Source of the DNA: Piromyces finnis
Lineage: Eukaryota > Neocallimastigomycota > Neocallimastigomycetes > Neocallimastigales > Neocallimastigaceae
Direction of reading: 5' to 3'
DNA: 64,000 bases
NCBI GenBank assembly: GCA_002104945.1
Contig: MCFH01000028.1
Location: 248,001 to 312,000 of the forward strand
Below the pieces are notes generated by a model. It ran no database searches, was not told the DNA's origin, and saw only the letters and a list, made by a program, of their open reading frames with translations. Shown here one piece after another: positions 13,015 to 26,263 of the stretch. The position numbers and the translations under genes were made by a program. Numbering within the stretch: position 1 is the stretch's first letter; each line of letters opens with the position of its first letter.

Positions 13015-14813
13015 TTAATAATTGTATATTCTATAAAGTTGTGATAGTTGAATATGTTGTCTGCATAATGGGCATTCATTCTTTTGAAATGATATTTTTA
13101 AAAAATGTATTATTAGTTTAAATTTTTTGTAATATTTAATATTTAATGAAAATATGAAAATACCTTTTTTTGACACCATTCACAAATACATTTCCTAGCA
13201 ATTAAAATTAATTTTTTTTTTAGTTTACTTATTTATACATTTAAATATGCAATATACAATTATATATATAAATATATAATTACCAGCAAAAAACATGACC
13301 ACAATTAGTAACAGATATGTCTTTACAAAATTCCAAACATAATGTACATTTTCTTTGATTTTTTTCCTCTTCTGGTAAATAATTATATTGCTTTGGTACA
13401 CCCTCATTACTAGTATATATGAAATATGAAATAATATTTAATATTAATGAGTTTAAATGATTTATAATTTAGTTTTAAATTTTTTTTTTTTTTTTTTTAA
13501 AAAAGATTACTTTTCTTTTTCTTCATCTTCATCAACATTTGATAAAATTGATTTTGAATTCTTTATTAATTTTATGAAAATTTCAAATAATATTATATAA
13601 CCAAGAGCTTCATATTTGTTTTTATCTTCATTTTTTTGAAGTTTTCTAGTAAAAATCTAAATTTATTATGTATATTAAAAAAAAAAAAAAAAAATTCATA
13701 TATACACATTATTATATGTATTATTAAAATTATTTCCATTTTGACTATTTCAATAGTTATATATATAATGTGATTTGATTGATATATTCCTCAACAACTT
13801 ACATATCTATTTTTTAATATTCTTTTTGAAATTTCATAATATCTACCATTAATATAAAATAATGAAATATGAACAGCATATATATATTTTTCAAGTAAAG
13901 TCTTCAATCTCGGTATTTGATTATGTGTAAATTTTTTAAGGGTATCACTTTTAGTACTTTTAGTTGCTATTTCTAGAGTTAAAATATTAAAATTAAATTA
14001 GATTTTATGGTGATTTCTATAGTTTTTAAATTTTTTACTGATAACAAATAATATTAATAATAACCTTTAGTATTATTTGAAGTTTTTGTTATTTTTTGTA
14101 ATTTATTTAAAAATAATATTGTTAATTGAGGAAATCCAATTTGAAATAAAATTCCATAAATTTTTGTCTGTTTTAAAGTAAAATAAGAATATTTATATAA
14201 TGCGATTATATTAGTTATTATTATTATTTTTTTTTAAAAAAAACTTTTAATATTTCAATATATACAAGTTTAGATGGAGGTGTTTTTGTTGAGTTTTTAA
14301 TTGGTATAATTTCACAATATTCTTCTCCCAATGTTTGATTTCCTTTAAATATATAGTTAATACATTAGAAAACTTTCATACTTTTTTTTAAAACATTTTG
14401 TAAAATTTCTAAATTTGAAATATACCTAATATTGAGGTTAAGATATAATATAGAAAACGGCTTATTATTGCTATTTTATTTTCATATTTTATAAATTTTC
14501 TTGTGCCTATATAAAAATGTAATTATGTAATTATAACGAATGAATAAATTCAAATTACTAACAGACATTTTTTATTTTTATTTAATACATTATATAAAAA
14601 CAATTAAAATTTTGAGATGTTTTTACCGAAAATTTGTTTAAATAAATTTTTAGTTTCATTTATTAAATAATCTTGATAATATTCATCAAATTGAACTGAG
14701 CGTATAATTGAAGATTGATTTGCAAATGGAAATGTTATATCCACAGTATTAGCTGAGCTAGTACTCTTTTTGCTAACACTTTTGCTATCTGATATTTTTG
14801 ATTGACTAGACAT
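13015..14813 (-). CDS. PEX10: Peroxin-10, RING E3 ubiquitin ligase, 328 aa
   Basis: Peroxisomal membrane RING E3 that, with Pex2 and Pex12, ubiquitinates the PTS receptor Pex5 for recycling. Nine exons on the minus strand: 14627-14813, 14426-14506, 14266-14342, 14065-14167, 13803-13972, 13511-13656, 13284-13409, 13164-13194, 13015-13080; every phase fits. N-terminal Pex2/Pex12-type region: FPFANQSSIIRSVQFDEYY, the Pex10 signature NQTLGEEYC, then HISLFYINGRYYEISKRI. The C3HC4 RING has Cys276, Cys279, Cys291, His293, Cys296, Cys299, Cys310 and Cys313 (CTLC, CGHVFCWKC, ECPLC), and the protein ends in LYRIYNY as other Pex10 proteins do. The 328-residue length is normal for the family. It is divergent from MAP1, sharing an ~870-bp upstream region. 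All eight zinc ligands are present, so it looks functional. Confidence 0.95.
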
Positions 14814-15681
14814 AAACCAGTATAAATTTATAATATATATATTTTCGAGTATTTTTTTTTTATGAAGAAGAAAAAATTAATTTTAAAAAATCTTAAATTT
14901 TTTTTAAAGATTTTTTTTTTCTTCTTTTAATTAAAATCCTATATTTTATTTAAATTTTTATATATATAAATATTTTTTTTTCAAAACAACAGCAACAACA
15001 ACAAAAATTGAATAAGATTCTTATTAAAATAGATTTCTTTTCCTCAGAATAGAATTATTGTAATAAAGAAAATGTAATAATTATTTTTAAAGATTATAAC
15101 TTTTTTTTTCTATTGATTTTGTAGTTTTTTTTATTTTTCCTTTTTTATATACGTATAATAACAAAAATAAATTATTATTTAATCAATTTAAATATTGTAT
15201 ATAATATTTTAATCATAAACTTGCAAGTCATTAACTCTTTCTTAAGAAAAAAAAAAGAGTTTAATGGAGTTTTTAATTAAAATTTGAAATAAAAATTTAT
15301 TTTTCAAAATTTTAAAATGTTCAATATAAAATTTTTAATTGCAACACGTGTACTACATTAAATAACGAAAAAATCATATATTTATGTTTAAATAATAGGA
15401 ATAATTATCCAATTAAATAGGAAATTGATTTTAATAGTAAATTAATCTTTTAAAAGATTTAAGGTAACTTTTCTAAATTATTAATCAATTATCCAAATAA
15501 TAAAACAATATTTTTTTGTTATATTAATAAATAGAACAGTAACAATAACTAAAAGTAAATAATATTTTTTATTAGTAGTACTACCTTAAGTTTTAATATA
15601 AATATTAATTAATTGAAAATGAAATGAATAACCAACATTATTTTTCTTTCTTTCTTTTTTTTTTTTCAATATATAAAAAAG
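14814..15681. other. Divergent PEX10/MAP1 upstream region
   Basis: About 870 bp between the divergent start codons, so it should hold the promoters of both genes. It is A/T-rich with T and A tracts and a short CAA run near 14990. No clear TATA spacing or transcription-factor site can be assigned. Confidence 0.5.
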
Positions 15682-17633
15682 ATGGTTGAACATACATGTG
15701 AAAAGTCAGATTGTAATAACTCTGCCAAACTCAGATGCCCAACTTGGTATAAAGGATAATTTTTTTTATTTTTAATATTGTAAACTTTCTATTTTATATT
15801 TATATTGATTTTTATTTTATTAAACCAAATTTTAATGTTTAAAAATAAAGTAAAAAGAAGAATATTGAGGGTGGTTTCTTCTGTTCCCAAGAATGCTTCA
15901 AAGCTGCTTGGGTTGAACATAAGGCTGTCCACAATGGTAAATAATTACAAAAAAGCCCCCCCCATTATTTAATGTATAGTAAATTTTAATTTTAAAAATA
16001 AATGTATAAATATATTATAGTTGTTACTCCATACAATCCATTCCCAAATTATCATTTTACTGGTACTCTCAGACCAATTTACCCACTTTCACCAAAACGT
16101 GAAGTTCCAGCTCACATTGAATTACCAGATTATGCAGAAACAGGTATATTTTCAAAACCAAAAATTTATAATTTATTTAATAGTAAAATTTTGAAAAACT
16201 AAATGTAATATTAAATTAAAAAGGTTACCCAACATCCGAAATGCAAATTTCTGGAGATAAACAAATTGAAGTTATCACTGGTAAAGAATTAGAACTTTGT
16301 AGAAGAGCTTGTGAAGTAAATTTCATATATAACTAAAATGTGTCCTATAATAAAAAATCTCAATATTAAATAATACAATGTATATAATATATATTCTATT
16401 ATTATCAAATAAGATTACAAGAGAAGTTCTTGAAGAAGCTGGAAAAATAATTAGACCAGGAATTACCACTGATGAAATCGATAGAGTTGTTCATGAAGAA
16501 ACAATCAAGCGTGATGCTTATCCAAGTCCATTAAATTATATGAACTATCCAAAATCAGTATGTACATCTGTAAATGAATGTATTTGTCATGGTATTCCAG
16601 ATAACAGAAAATTAGAAGATGGTGATATTATAAATATTGATGTTTCTTGTTATTACAAGGGTTTCCATGGTAATAATATATATTAATTTTTGATGCTTTA
16701 TTAATTTCATAGTTAAAACAAGGAATAATATTAAAATTTTTTATTTTTTTAACAACAATAATAATTTTTTTATAAATAAACATTTTATTCTATTACAAAT
16801 TTTTTATAATTAGGTGATAGTAATAAAACTTTCTTAGTTGGTAAAGTCGATGCTAATGGTAAAAAGTTGGTAAATGTAACAAAGGAAAGTTTAAAGAGAG
16901 CTATTGAAATTGGTAAATACTATAAATAGATAAATAGATATAAATATAAATATATAAAAAAAAATATAATTTATATTAAAAAAAGTAATTTTTTATGTTT
17001 TAATATATTAGTTAAACCTGGTGTTCTTTATCGTGAAATTGGTAATGTTATTGAAAAGTATGTTAAGTCACAGGGTTTCAGTGTTGTTAGAACTTATTGT
17101 GGTCACGGTGTTCACAGACACTTCCATTGTCCACCAACTGTATGTCACTATGCTCATAATAAGACCTTTGGTGTAATGAAGCCAGGGTAATATTTTAAAG
17201 CAAATTTTTATAATATATATATTTTATATCTAAGAATATTCATAAAATAACCATCATTTTTATTTTATTCAATTTATAAATTTTATAAAGTCATATATTC
17301 ACTATTGAACCTATGGTTAATGAAGGATCATATAAGGACACTCAATGGCCAGATGTAAATATATATTTAGTATTTAAAATAATATATATATATATAATAT
17401 AATATCCTAATTACAAACAATTATATATTATTTAATAGGAATGGACAGCTGTTACAGTTGACGGAAAAAGATCAGGTAAATCATTTATAATATAAATATT
17501 TAAAGTTAATTTATTATAAAAGCTAATATGAATATTATATTTATATATATATTTAATAGCTCAATTTGAACACACTATTTTGGTTACCGAAACTGGTTGT
17601 GAAATTTTAACTGCTAAAGATAATAACTGGTAA
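15682..17633 (+). CDS. MAP1: Methionine aminopeptidase 1 with N-terminal zinc finger, 356 aa
   Basis: Removes the initiator methionine from nascent proteins at the ribosome. Ten exons: 15682-15746, 15851-15936, 16021-16143, 16224-16315, 16414-16669, 16814-16912, 17012-17186, 17291-17354, 17439-17475, 17560-17633; all phases fit. The N-terminal MYND-like zinc finger (residues 6-49) has Cys6, Cys11, Cys19, Cys22, Cys33, Cys37, His45 and His49, the ribosome-docking module of eukaryotic type 1 enzymes. The pita-bread catalytic domain keeps all metal ligands at family spacing: Asp198, Asp209, His272 (CGHGVH), Glu305 (FTIEPM) and Glu336 (QFEHT), plus substrate His181 (ICHGIPD). The length is slightly short of the human and yeast proteins (about 386). 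Complete and apparently functional. Confidence 0.97.
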
Positions 17634-19059
17634 AAAAGAGGAAAAGTTATTTGAAAGAGAAAAATAAAAAAAAAAAAAGAGAATAAAAATAAAAAAAAAG
17701 AAATATTAATAATGTCTATTTTCGGTTAATACTTTAATTTGTATTAAACGTTATACCAATATAAGAATTAATATTAATTGAAAACTTTATGCTGTTATAA
17801 AAACAAAAATTCTTTTAAAGTGTATAAATATTATTTAAAAAGCATTTTTGAATTATAAATTAAAATTATTAAATAAAATAAAAACAAACAAATAAATAAA
17901 TAAAAAAAAAAAACTCTAATATAATCATTAAAACAATGGTCCTTTTTTAAAGGAAAAGAGAAAGACTTTACTTTTAATTTCTATAATTATTCTTTCTTAT
18001 TATTCTATTATTGTCTTTAGGAATATGATAACTATGATTATCTACATTTTACTGCCAAAATCACTTTATTTTTTAAACGCAGATTTCATATGCGCTAAGG
18101 TAAAACTTTTAATCTACAAAAAAATTAAATGAATAAAAGAAATAAAAAGTAAATAAATTTATATTTATTTATCAAATATAAATCATATCTATTTATATAA
18201 TAAATCAATTTTTATCTATCTTTCTATTAATTTATTTGTATTTATATTTATTTATTCATTTAATTTTTTAAAATGATAATGATTTTTTGAATGATACACT
18301 TTGATTATATATTTTGAATATAAATCAATATATGTTAATAATATAAAACAGTATTTAACAATATATGTATATCCATATATTATTATGGTGATCGATTTAT
18401 AATTTTTTTTTAAAATTTTATTCCAAGTTACTAAATGTTAAAAAATATATAAAATTTTCAAATTTAGCCAATCATCATTAAAGTAAAAATTTTAATTCTT
18501 TTATCTTTTCTTTAAACAATTTTTAAACCATATTTTAATTAAAAATTTGAAATTTTAATTTTTTTTTATTTTTTTTTAATTTTATATTAAAAAAACATTA
18601 TTTTAATGAAAAAGGTTAACTTTATATAAAGAAGTAACTATTCTTTAAACTATATTTCTATGAATAATAAATATAAAAATTCAATGAAATTAAAGTATAT
18701 TGATTATACTATATTTAATAATTATCACACTCCAAAAGTATAAATATTATAATTTATTAAATGTATATTTTATAACTTATCCTTGTAGGATAATAACACT
18801 TTGTCACTTTAATTTTCTATCATAATTAAAGTAATATCCTTTAATAAATCGAATTTTGATTGTTTATACCGCTTTTTCATATTAACAACAATATTGTATA
18901 TTTTGTTAATACCACACACACTCACACACACAATATAAAAACATTTATTAATGTTAAAACGAAAAAAGAATATATTCATTTTTTAATTTCTTTTTTTTAT
19001 TAAAATATTTATATAAATAATATTCATATTATAAATACATTTATAATATTTTTGTAAAA

Positions 19060-19091
<32 letters not shown>

Positions 19092-19247
19092 TATAAACAG
19101 CAAAAGATAATCGAAATCTTTATTACTTTTAATATATATATGTTTGAAATTAATACATTTTATGTAAAAAAGCATATTTATTAATAATAGTTGAAAAATT
19201 TCAATTTCAATATTCATATTTAATTATTTTCAGTATATATTTTAAAA
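17634..19247. other. A/T-rich spacer with one exon-like island
   Basis: The spacer lies between MAP1 and the SH3-protein gene, which run in the same direction. It is mostly A/T. An island at 18021-18099 is less AT-rich, flanked by TTTAG on the left and GTAAAA on the right like an internal exon, and open in one frame. No partner exons were found, so it is described rather than called as a gene. Confidence 0.5.
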
Positions 19248-21893
19248 ATGAGTAGTATATCATTTAACACAAATACTCCTTCACTATTCGAAAAAACAAA
19301 GATAAAAAAAATAAATGAAGTTTCTTCTTCATTATCATCTATTATTAAACAAAGCCCCCGCATGGAAAATGAGGGGAAACAACATGAAGAACATAAAACA
19401 GTAACAGATAAAAATGTATTTTCATATAATAAAAGTACAACACCAGCATATCAACAACAATTTGTTAATAATAAACCACCTCTTTATAATATAAAAAAGA
19501 GTAATACATTAAATGTGGGAGAAAAGAATGGAATCTTTTTGTTAAAGAATAAAGGTTTAAAATTAAATAGTTCATTTATTGAAACTAATGTCAATTCAAC
19601 AATTATTCAATCAAAATACCCAGGAATGACAACAGGTTCAATGCCAAATATAAGTAAATTGGATACTTCAACAGATAAAAATCGTCTTACTATACCCAGA
19701 AATATATATGAAAGTAAACAACCACTTTTCCCAGAAGCAAATTATCAAACTAAACATCATCATCACCATCATCACCACCACCACCATCATCATAGAAAAA
19801 TTAAAGGAAAAAGATGGGGAGGCGGTGGAGGTAGAAGTGTAACGCTTTCATGCGATGGTAGTGAATTTATCCATAAACATAATGAAAATATAATTGATCC
19901 AGATAAATATGAAGAAAGTTCAACAAAAACTAAAAATATTGATATTGTTATTACAGAAGAAAAAGAAGATTACTCGAATGTTCATCCTTTATCATTAATT
20001 TTAGAAAATTTAAATAGTTACCCATCTTATCATAGTTATAACAGTTACAATGATAAAAATACTAGTAAAAATTCTAATCCAGATTTATTATCATTAAAAA
20101 AGGACGATGCTGTTGCTATTCAACACTTTTTCCCTGATGGATGGGCATTTGGGTAATTATTAAAAAATCTATATATATATGTATAGTTAAAAGAAAGGAA
20201 TATAAAATATTATTTTACGGAAATTAACTAATTTATTTTATATTAAAAATTTATAGCTATCATCCAGCCTCTGGATCAAGTGGTATGTTTCCATTAAAGT
20301 GTATAAAAATGGCTGAAAGTGGAGGAACAGGAATTGTTATATTTCCACCGACTGAAACTGTAAATAATAATACCATTTTAAAAAAAAAATTTTTTTTCTT
20401 TTTTTTAAAAAAAATAAGCTAAAACAATTAAATAATAAATATTCACATAATTATTATATAAATATTTTAAAAATGAAAATTTAAAAATTCATTAGGATTT
20501 ATTAATGAGTGAACTGAAAGATAATGAATCCACTGAAAATGAACATAGCATAGTACCAAATATCCAAAATGATGACGATTCCTTAATAAAAGAAAGTGAA
20601 AAAAATTCAGATGGAGATAATCTCAATAAGGAAATTAATATATATAATGGAGAATTACATGATGATCAAGATTTATCATTTACATCCCCTATACCAATTC
20701 CATCATCTTCAAAATCAATAAGTTATGAAAGTTCCTTATCATCATCTTATTTATCATCTTCTTCAAACAATCCATCATCTTCATCCCTGACTTCAACAAA
20801 TAGTTCTTTATCTTCATCTTCTTTAGAATCCAACCAAGCCTTATTTTCACCTCCAATTGCTATCAATACAGAATTTAATCCAAATAATCCATTTAGTAAC
20901 CACTATAAAAATAGGCATTATTGGATGTCTGAGTCATTTTCTCCACAATCAGAGCCTACTTTATTGAATTATAGAAGCGACGAATCAAATCACATCATGA
21001 AAAAAAGTAGTTTATTTAAAAGTGCTAACAATAATTTAACAGATATTAATGATAATAGTAACAAATTAGTCAACGAAAAAAAAGAAAACGAAGATCAAAG
21101 TGGGGAAAGTAAAGAAATCAATAATACAAAGGATGGTAGAATAACAAAGAGTGATATAAAGGATAGTGATAACGACAATGATGATAACAAAATTTGTAGT
21201 AATTTATCTTTATTATCTCTTGATGAAAAATCAAATCAAATAGAAAAAGATTTAAAGAATAATACCTCTTCAACATCACAAGTGTCAAAAAGCCCAGAGT
21301 TACAAAAGATAAACTCCGAAATAGGAGTTGCTTCAAATGAAAAGGAAACAATTACAAAGCCAGCAATTTCACCTTCTTTCTTGCATGATAAAACATTACC
21401 ATTAACTTCAGAACAAACAGAAAATAGAAAAGGAGCCAATAATGAACTATTGATGGTTAAAGTTTCCATATTAGATGAATCCAACGTAGATAATACATTA
21501 CCAATAGCTAAAAGTAATAGTAATGAATTACCAATTCCATTATCATCGACATTACCAGTAGGTAATAATAATAGTAATGAATTACCAATTCCATTATCAT
21601 CGACATTACCAGTAGGTAATAATAATGGTAACGAATTACCAATTCCATTATCATCGACATTACCAGTAGGTAATAATAATAGTAATGAATTACCAATTCC
21701 GTTATCATCAACGTTATCAGTAACCGATAGTAATAGTAATGGATTACCATTACTTTCAGCTAGACCAAGAAGAAGACGTCAAAGAAAAGATTTATCGGAT
21801 TGTAACGAATTTCTTAAAAATAGATTATTAGATCCAGATTTGCCATTACAAATTCGTAAAAGGTATCAATATTACATTGATAATAATCTATAA
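19248..21893 (+). CDS. SH3-domain protein with His tract and 18-residue repeats, 801 aa
   Basis: Exons 19248-20152, 20257-20359 and 20496-21893, in phase. One SH3 domain spans the first intron (about residues 275-320): DDAVAIQHFFPDGWAFGY followed by SGMFPLKCIKM, including the DGWA and MFPL core of the SH3 fold. SH3 domains bind proline-rich ligands, and this version resembles those of fungal actin/endocytosis and signalling proteins. The N-terminal ~270 residues are disordered, with a 13-His tract (about residues 170-182) followed by a Gly run. The C-terminal ~470 residues are Ser/Asn-rich with four 54-bp repeats and end in a basic RPRRRRQRK segment. No catalytic domain is visible, so an adaptor role is the best guess. 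The specific orthologue is unknown. Confidence 0.85.
21516..21731 (+). repeat. Four in-frame 54-bp repeats (18 residues each)
   Basis: Four near-identical units within the SH3 protein gene, each encoding NSNELPIPLSSTLPVGNN or a close variant. The fourth unit has drifted (LSVTDS) and a degenerate fifth start follows. The unit length is a multiple of three, so copy changes keep the frame. The PIPL cores could serve as short proline-containing ligand motifs; this is inference. Confidence 0.9.
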
Positions 21894-22497
21894 ATTGAAA
21901 AAAAAAATAATAATACATCATTCATCATCACACTATCCTCCATTCCTCATTCCTAAATCATTTTTAATATTAAAAATATACATACACATATAGAAAAAAA
22001 AAAAAAAAATTAATAATGAATTAGACTATAAAAATTTGGGTATATTATAATGTTTTAAGTATTAGTTTTTAATTTTAATACTTATCTTTTATGTATACAT
22101 TATATGATATGTATATATAAAGGGAAAATATTTCTTTTTTTTAAATTATTAGAAAAAAAAAAAAAAAAAAAAATTAATAAAAAAGATAAATAATAAGAAA
22201 AAAAAAAAGTGTGTATAATTTAAATTTGAAATTTTAAAAATTATTTTGTATAAAGAAACATGGTTTATAACAACAAATACAAATTCTAACACTTTAACAA
22301 TAAGGAAAACTCTTTTTTTTTTTTTTAAATAAAATGATTTTATTATTTTTATGGTAAAAAGAAAAAGAAAGAAAGAAAAAAAAGTTTTTTTTTTTTTTTT
22401 TTTTGATGAATTTATATATAATAAAAAAGGAAAAAAGGAAAAAAAAGAATAGTCTTATTGACAAGAATTATTAATGACGATAAAGAAAAATATGAAG

Positions 22498-22533
<36 letters not shown>

Positions 22534-22671
22534 TATATATTTATATATATATATATTTTTTCTCTTCCTTTTTTTATTCTTTTATATATATAAAACTGGA
22601 AGTAAGGTTTAAAATTTGATTCAAAAAAAAAAAAAAAAAGTCAAAAAAGGGAAAAAAGAAAAAAGAAATTT
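21894..22671. other. Convergent 3' spacer
   Basis: The spacer lies between the stops of the SH3-protein gene and the RSPH14-like gene. It holds A/T homopolymers and a TAA microsatellite at about 22499-22533 that runs into a TA stretch. No gene is seen. Confidence 0.6.
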
Positions 22672-22806
22672 TTATAAAATAAATTTTCTTGATTCTTCTT
22701 CAAAGTTATATTTTTTCCAAGGTTTCCAATAAATAACACTTAGAGCAATTCTTGAAGCATTTAAAATTAACGGTGATGAAGAAAGCATGGATAATCTTTT
22801 TAACTA

Positions 22807-22837
<31 letters not shown>

Positions 22838-22908
22838 TATATATAAAATTTATTATAAATATTTAATTTTATATATCTATTTAAAATTTTAAAATGTGTA
22901 TATATTAA

Positions 22909-22943
<35 letters not shown>

Positions 22944-25653
22944 AACAACCTTTGTAGAGCAATTTAATTCTATAATTTCTCTTCCAACTGGATCTTCCGC
23001 ACAATTTGTTAGAATCTTTTTTTTTTTTTTAAAAAAAATAAATATTATTAATATTAAATATCAATTAATTAATATATATATCAATAGTTTTATAGTATTT
23101 ATTATATATATTATTTATTGAATAAAATAATAAATGATTACTTTAATTAAGGATAATTGGAATGAAGGATCATTATCATCATTTAACATCCAAATAATTG
23201 AATGAATTCCATCTTTATTTAATATTTTTTTAGCATCACAATTTAATGATATCCTTTGAAAAAAAAATTATTATAAAGTTAAAAGAGGCGGATAAGGATT
23301 GTATATTAATAATATTTATAAATATTTATATATATAGGCGAAGAAACATACCACATTAAAGTACTTGCGGCTTCTCTTTTTAATTCTTCAGATGAAATTA
23401 CCATAAGTTGAACAAAAATATCAATTAAATTATGTTTACATGCTAGTTCTTTTCCTTCTTTATAAAAACTATTATTTTATAGATTAAAAAAAAAAAAAAA
23501 AAATTGAAATAATATTATTATTCATGCTTAATATACATATTTATATATTTTCATAAAAATAATAGAGTTATTTAATTTGTATAAAAAAAAAGTTTTATAT
23601 CATTTTTACCATAATGCTTGTACACATTTACAAGTAGCAATTCTAACATCTTCACTATTTGTACCAGATAATAATAAGTCTTTAAAAAAGACGATAATAT
23701 TTAATTTAATAGCTGCATAAGGCATTATTTTTGGTTTACCGTATCGTATACATTTAGCAATAATTTCTAATATGATAGCTTTTAAATTCATTTTTTCGTC
23801 TTCAATTAGTTTTACTAAACGATTAAATAAAAATAAGTTTAACACGGCATCGACACCATCTTGTGTTTCACAAAGTTTTAAAAATGTTTTATATGTATTT
23901 TTCCTGACAACTTCATCGGAATCGTAAAAACGACTGGATAATGTATTTAGTATACTTAATTTTTCTAAAATTTTTTGTCTACCATATACATGATCTTTGA
24001 TGTGTATTGAAAAAAAAAATTTTTATTTGTAAAACGACGATAGTAATTATCGTAGTGATTAGTAATTTATAATAGTGGTATTGGTTGTTGTAGAAGATAA
24101 TAGGTGTGGTAGGTAGTAGTATATTACATAGATAAAATAATAATAAAATATATTATTATAGAGAGATAAATAAGATTTAATAAAAAAAATAGGATTAAAA
24201 AAAATTTTTTTTTGTTAATATTTAAAAATATTATAGTGAAATATTCTAATTTAAATATTTACTTGAATGTAAATAGATTAATTCTGTAACTTTTTGTCTT
24301 ACTAAATCTTTTCTATCTTGTATCAATTTAATTGATTTAGATAAAACATCTTTTTTTTTTATATATATATTATTATTGGAAGTCATGGGTATAGTAGTGT
24401 GGTAGTAACAGTAAAATAATAGTTTGTAAAGAAATTTTTAATTTAATAAAAGAAACTACAAGTTAATAATATTAAATTATAAATTACTACTATTTTTATT
24501 AATGATATATATATATATATATAAAAAGAATAATCAACCTTCGACAAAACCAAGATAGATATTTTCTGGTTTATGGAACATTTGACATAAAATAATTAAG
24601 GCTTTTTGACTAATTACATCATTACTACTTAATATTTGAGTAACCTTTTTTTTTTTTTCCATTTCAATGTTTATTTTTTTTTTTAAAAAAAAATTAAGAT
24701 TATTAATATTATTTATAAATGATAAAAAAAAAAAGAAAAAGATTCAAAAGGTTTTAATTATCTTTTTTTTTTCTTACTAATTGAGGAATACCATCTCTTT
24801 CAAAAGCAACATCTGTCTTTGTTGGTAATAAATGTTGAGGTACAACAGGGTACTCTAATTCATTTCTTAAAAAATCATCATAATGAGGATGTTTTGGATT
24901 AATTAAATATTGAAAACGTATATTTTTAAATCTTTCTAATTCTTTATTTAACGCTTCTTCTCTTTCCTTTTCCTTTTTAATTCTTTCTTCCATTTCAGTT
25001 GTTTGGGATTCTTGAGTTTGAGTATTTCCTTCAATTAATGAAGTATCAATTTTTTTTTCACTTTCTTTATGAGAATCAAGAATTCTTTTTTGGGATTCTC
25101 TAGTTGATGGTCTTGTATTTATTGTTGTTTCTAAAATGACCATTGGTTTTTCTTTTTCTTCCTCCTCTTCAACATCTAATTGCAGTGAATCATTATTGAA
25201 AAAGGAATCATTGTCATTCAATGGATTATCTTTTTTTTTAAAATATATATATATATATAGATAGATAAATAGATAGATAGATAGATAGATATAAGTTTGG
25301 TTAATATAATTCAATTTAAAAAAAATAATATGATAAAAAGGCTAAATAGAAAATATATTTAAAAAAATAATATGATATTATATTATAATATTAACTATTG
25401 TCTGTAATTCTTTTTAATATTATTATACTTTTATTTTTATCTATTTTTTTTTTTTTTTCGCTTTCTTTTACAATTATTATTGTCTTTTTATATTATATAA
25501 ATTTCCAGTATTTGCTTAAAAATAATATTTAAAACTTTTTTATATATATCATGTATAATATATACCATTTGTATCAGGGAAGTTATTCATTTCTTCTTTT
25601 AAAGAAAGATTGTCCTCAGATATATTATTATGACTTAAACTTATATTACTCAT
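22672..25653 (-). CDS. RSPH14: RSPH14-like ARM-repeat protein (radial spoke head 14 homologue), 514 aa
   Basis: Nine exons on the minus strand: 25566-25653, 24778-25229, 24539-24644, 24263-24349, 23610-23994, 23352-23468, 23142-23253, 22950-23015, 22672-22803; all phases agree. The first ~165 residues are a Glu/Lys-rich extension with a predicted coiled coil (EERIKKEKEREEALNKELER). After that come ARM/HEAT-type helices in the order of RSPH14 (RTDR1). Matches: SQKALIILCQMFHKPENIY to the RQKALMALCDLMHDPE type segment; YKEGKELACKHNLIDIFVQL followed by LKREAASTLMW; a CAEDPVGREII segment; and the terminal ALSVIYWKPW, like the family's closing IRVIQWKP. RSPH14 is a component of motile cilia/flagella radial spokes, which would fit a zoosporic organism. 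The assignment rests on recalled family features and should be confirmed by a profile search. Confidence 0.75.
22903..22945. repeat. AATA tetranucleotide microsatellite in an intron
   Basis: About ten AATA units inside the last intron of the RSPH14-like gene, next to a poly-T tract (22808-22834). It is non-coding. Confidence 0.85.
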
Positions 25654-26231
25654 TTTTCTTTTTTTTTTTTTTTATTCTTTCAATATACACATTTACTGTT
25701 GTGATATTAATTTCTTAATATTTTTTTTATTACTGATTCTTAAGATAGTTTTTTATTATATATGTTAAAATGTGTGTATATTTGTTATTTATTTCTCTAA
25801 AATTGGCTAAATAGAACAATAAGAATAAAGAAAAAAAAAAAAAAGTCACTCATTTTTAAATTTTTTTTTTTTTTTATAAAATCTCGAGGAATTAAAAGTT
25901 TAAATAGTATTAAATTTAAAATTTTTATTATCATTTCAAAGATTAAAATTTCCTAAATGGAATTTATAAAATTTTATTTTATAATAAATCCCTCAAAACT
26001 TTTTTTTTATTATTATCATCATTTCTAAAAGGTGATAGCAAAGTAAAAGAATAATAATTATAAAAGTAATCTCTTTTTAAATTATTAACATTTATTTCTT
26101 ATGAGTAAAAAAAATTAAATTATTTATATAATATTAAAAAAAAAAAAAAATAAAAAATAAAAAAAATAATATAATGTATATATAAAAATAAAATAGTTTA
26201 TTCCTTATAACATTTTATAATATGACATTTC

Positions 26232-26263
<32 letters not shown>

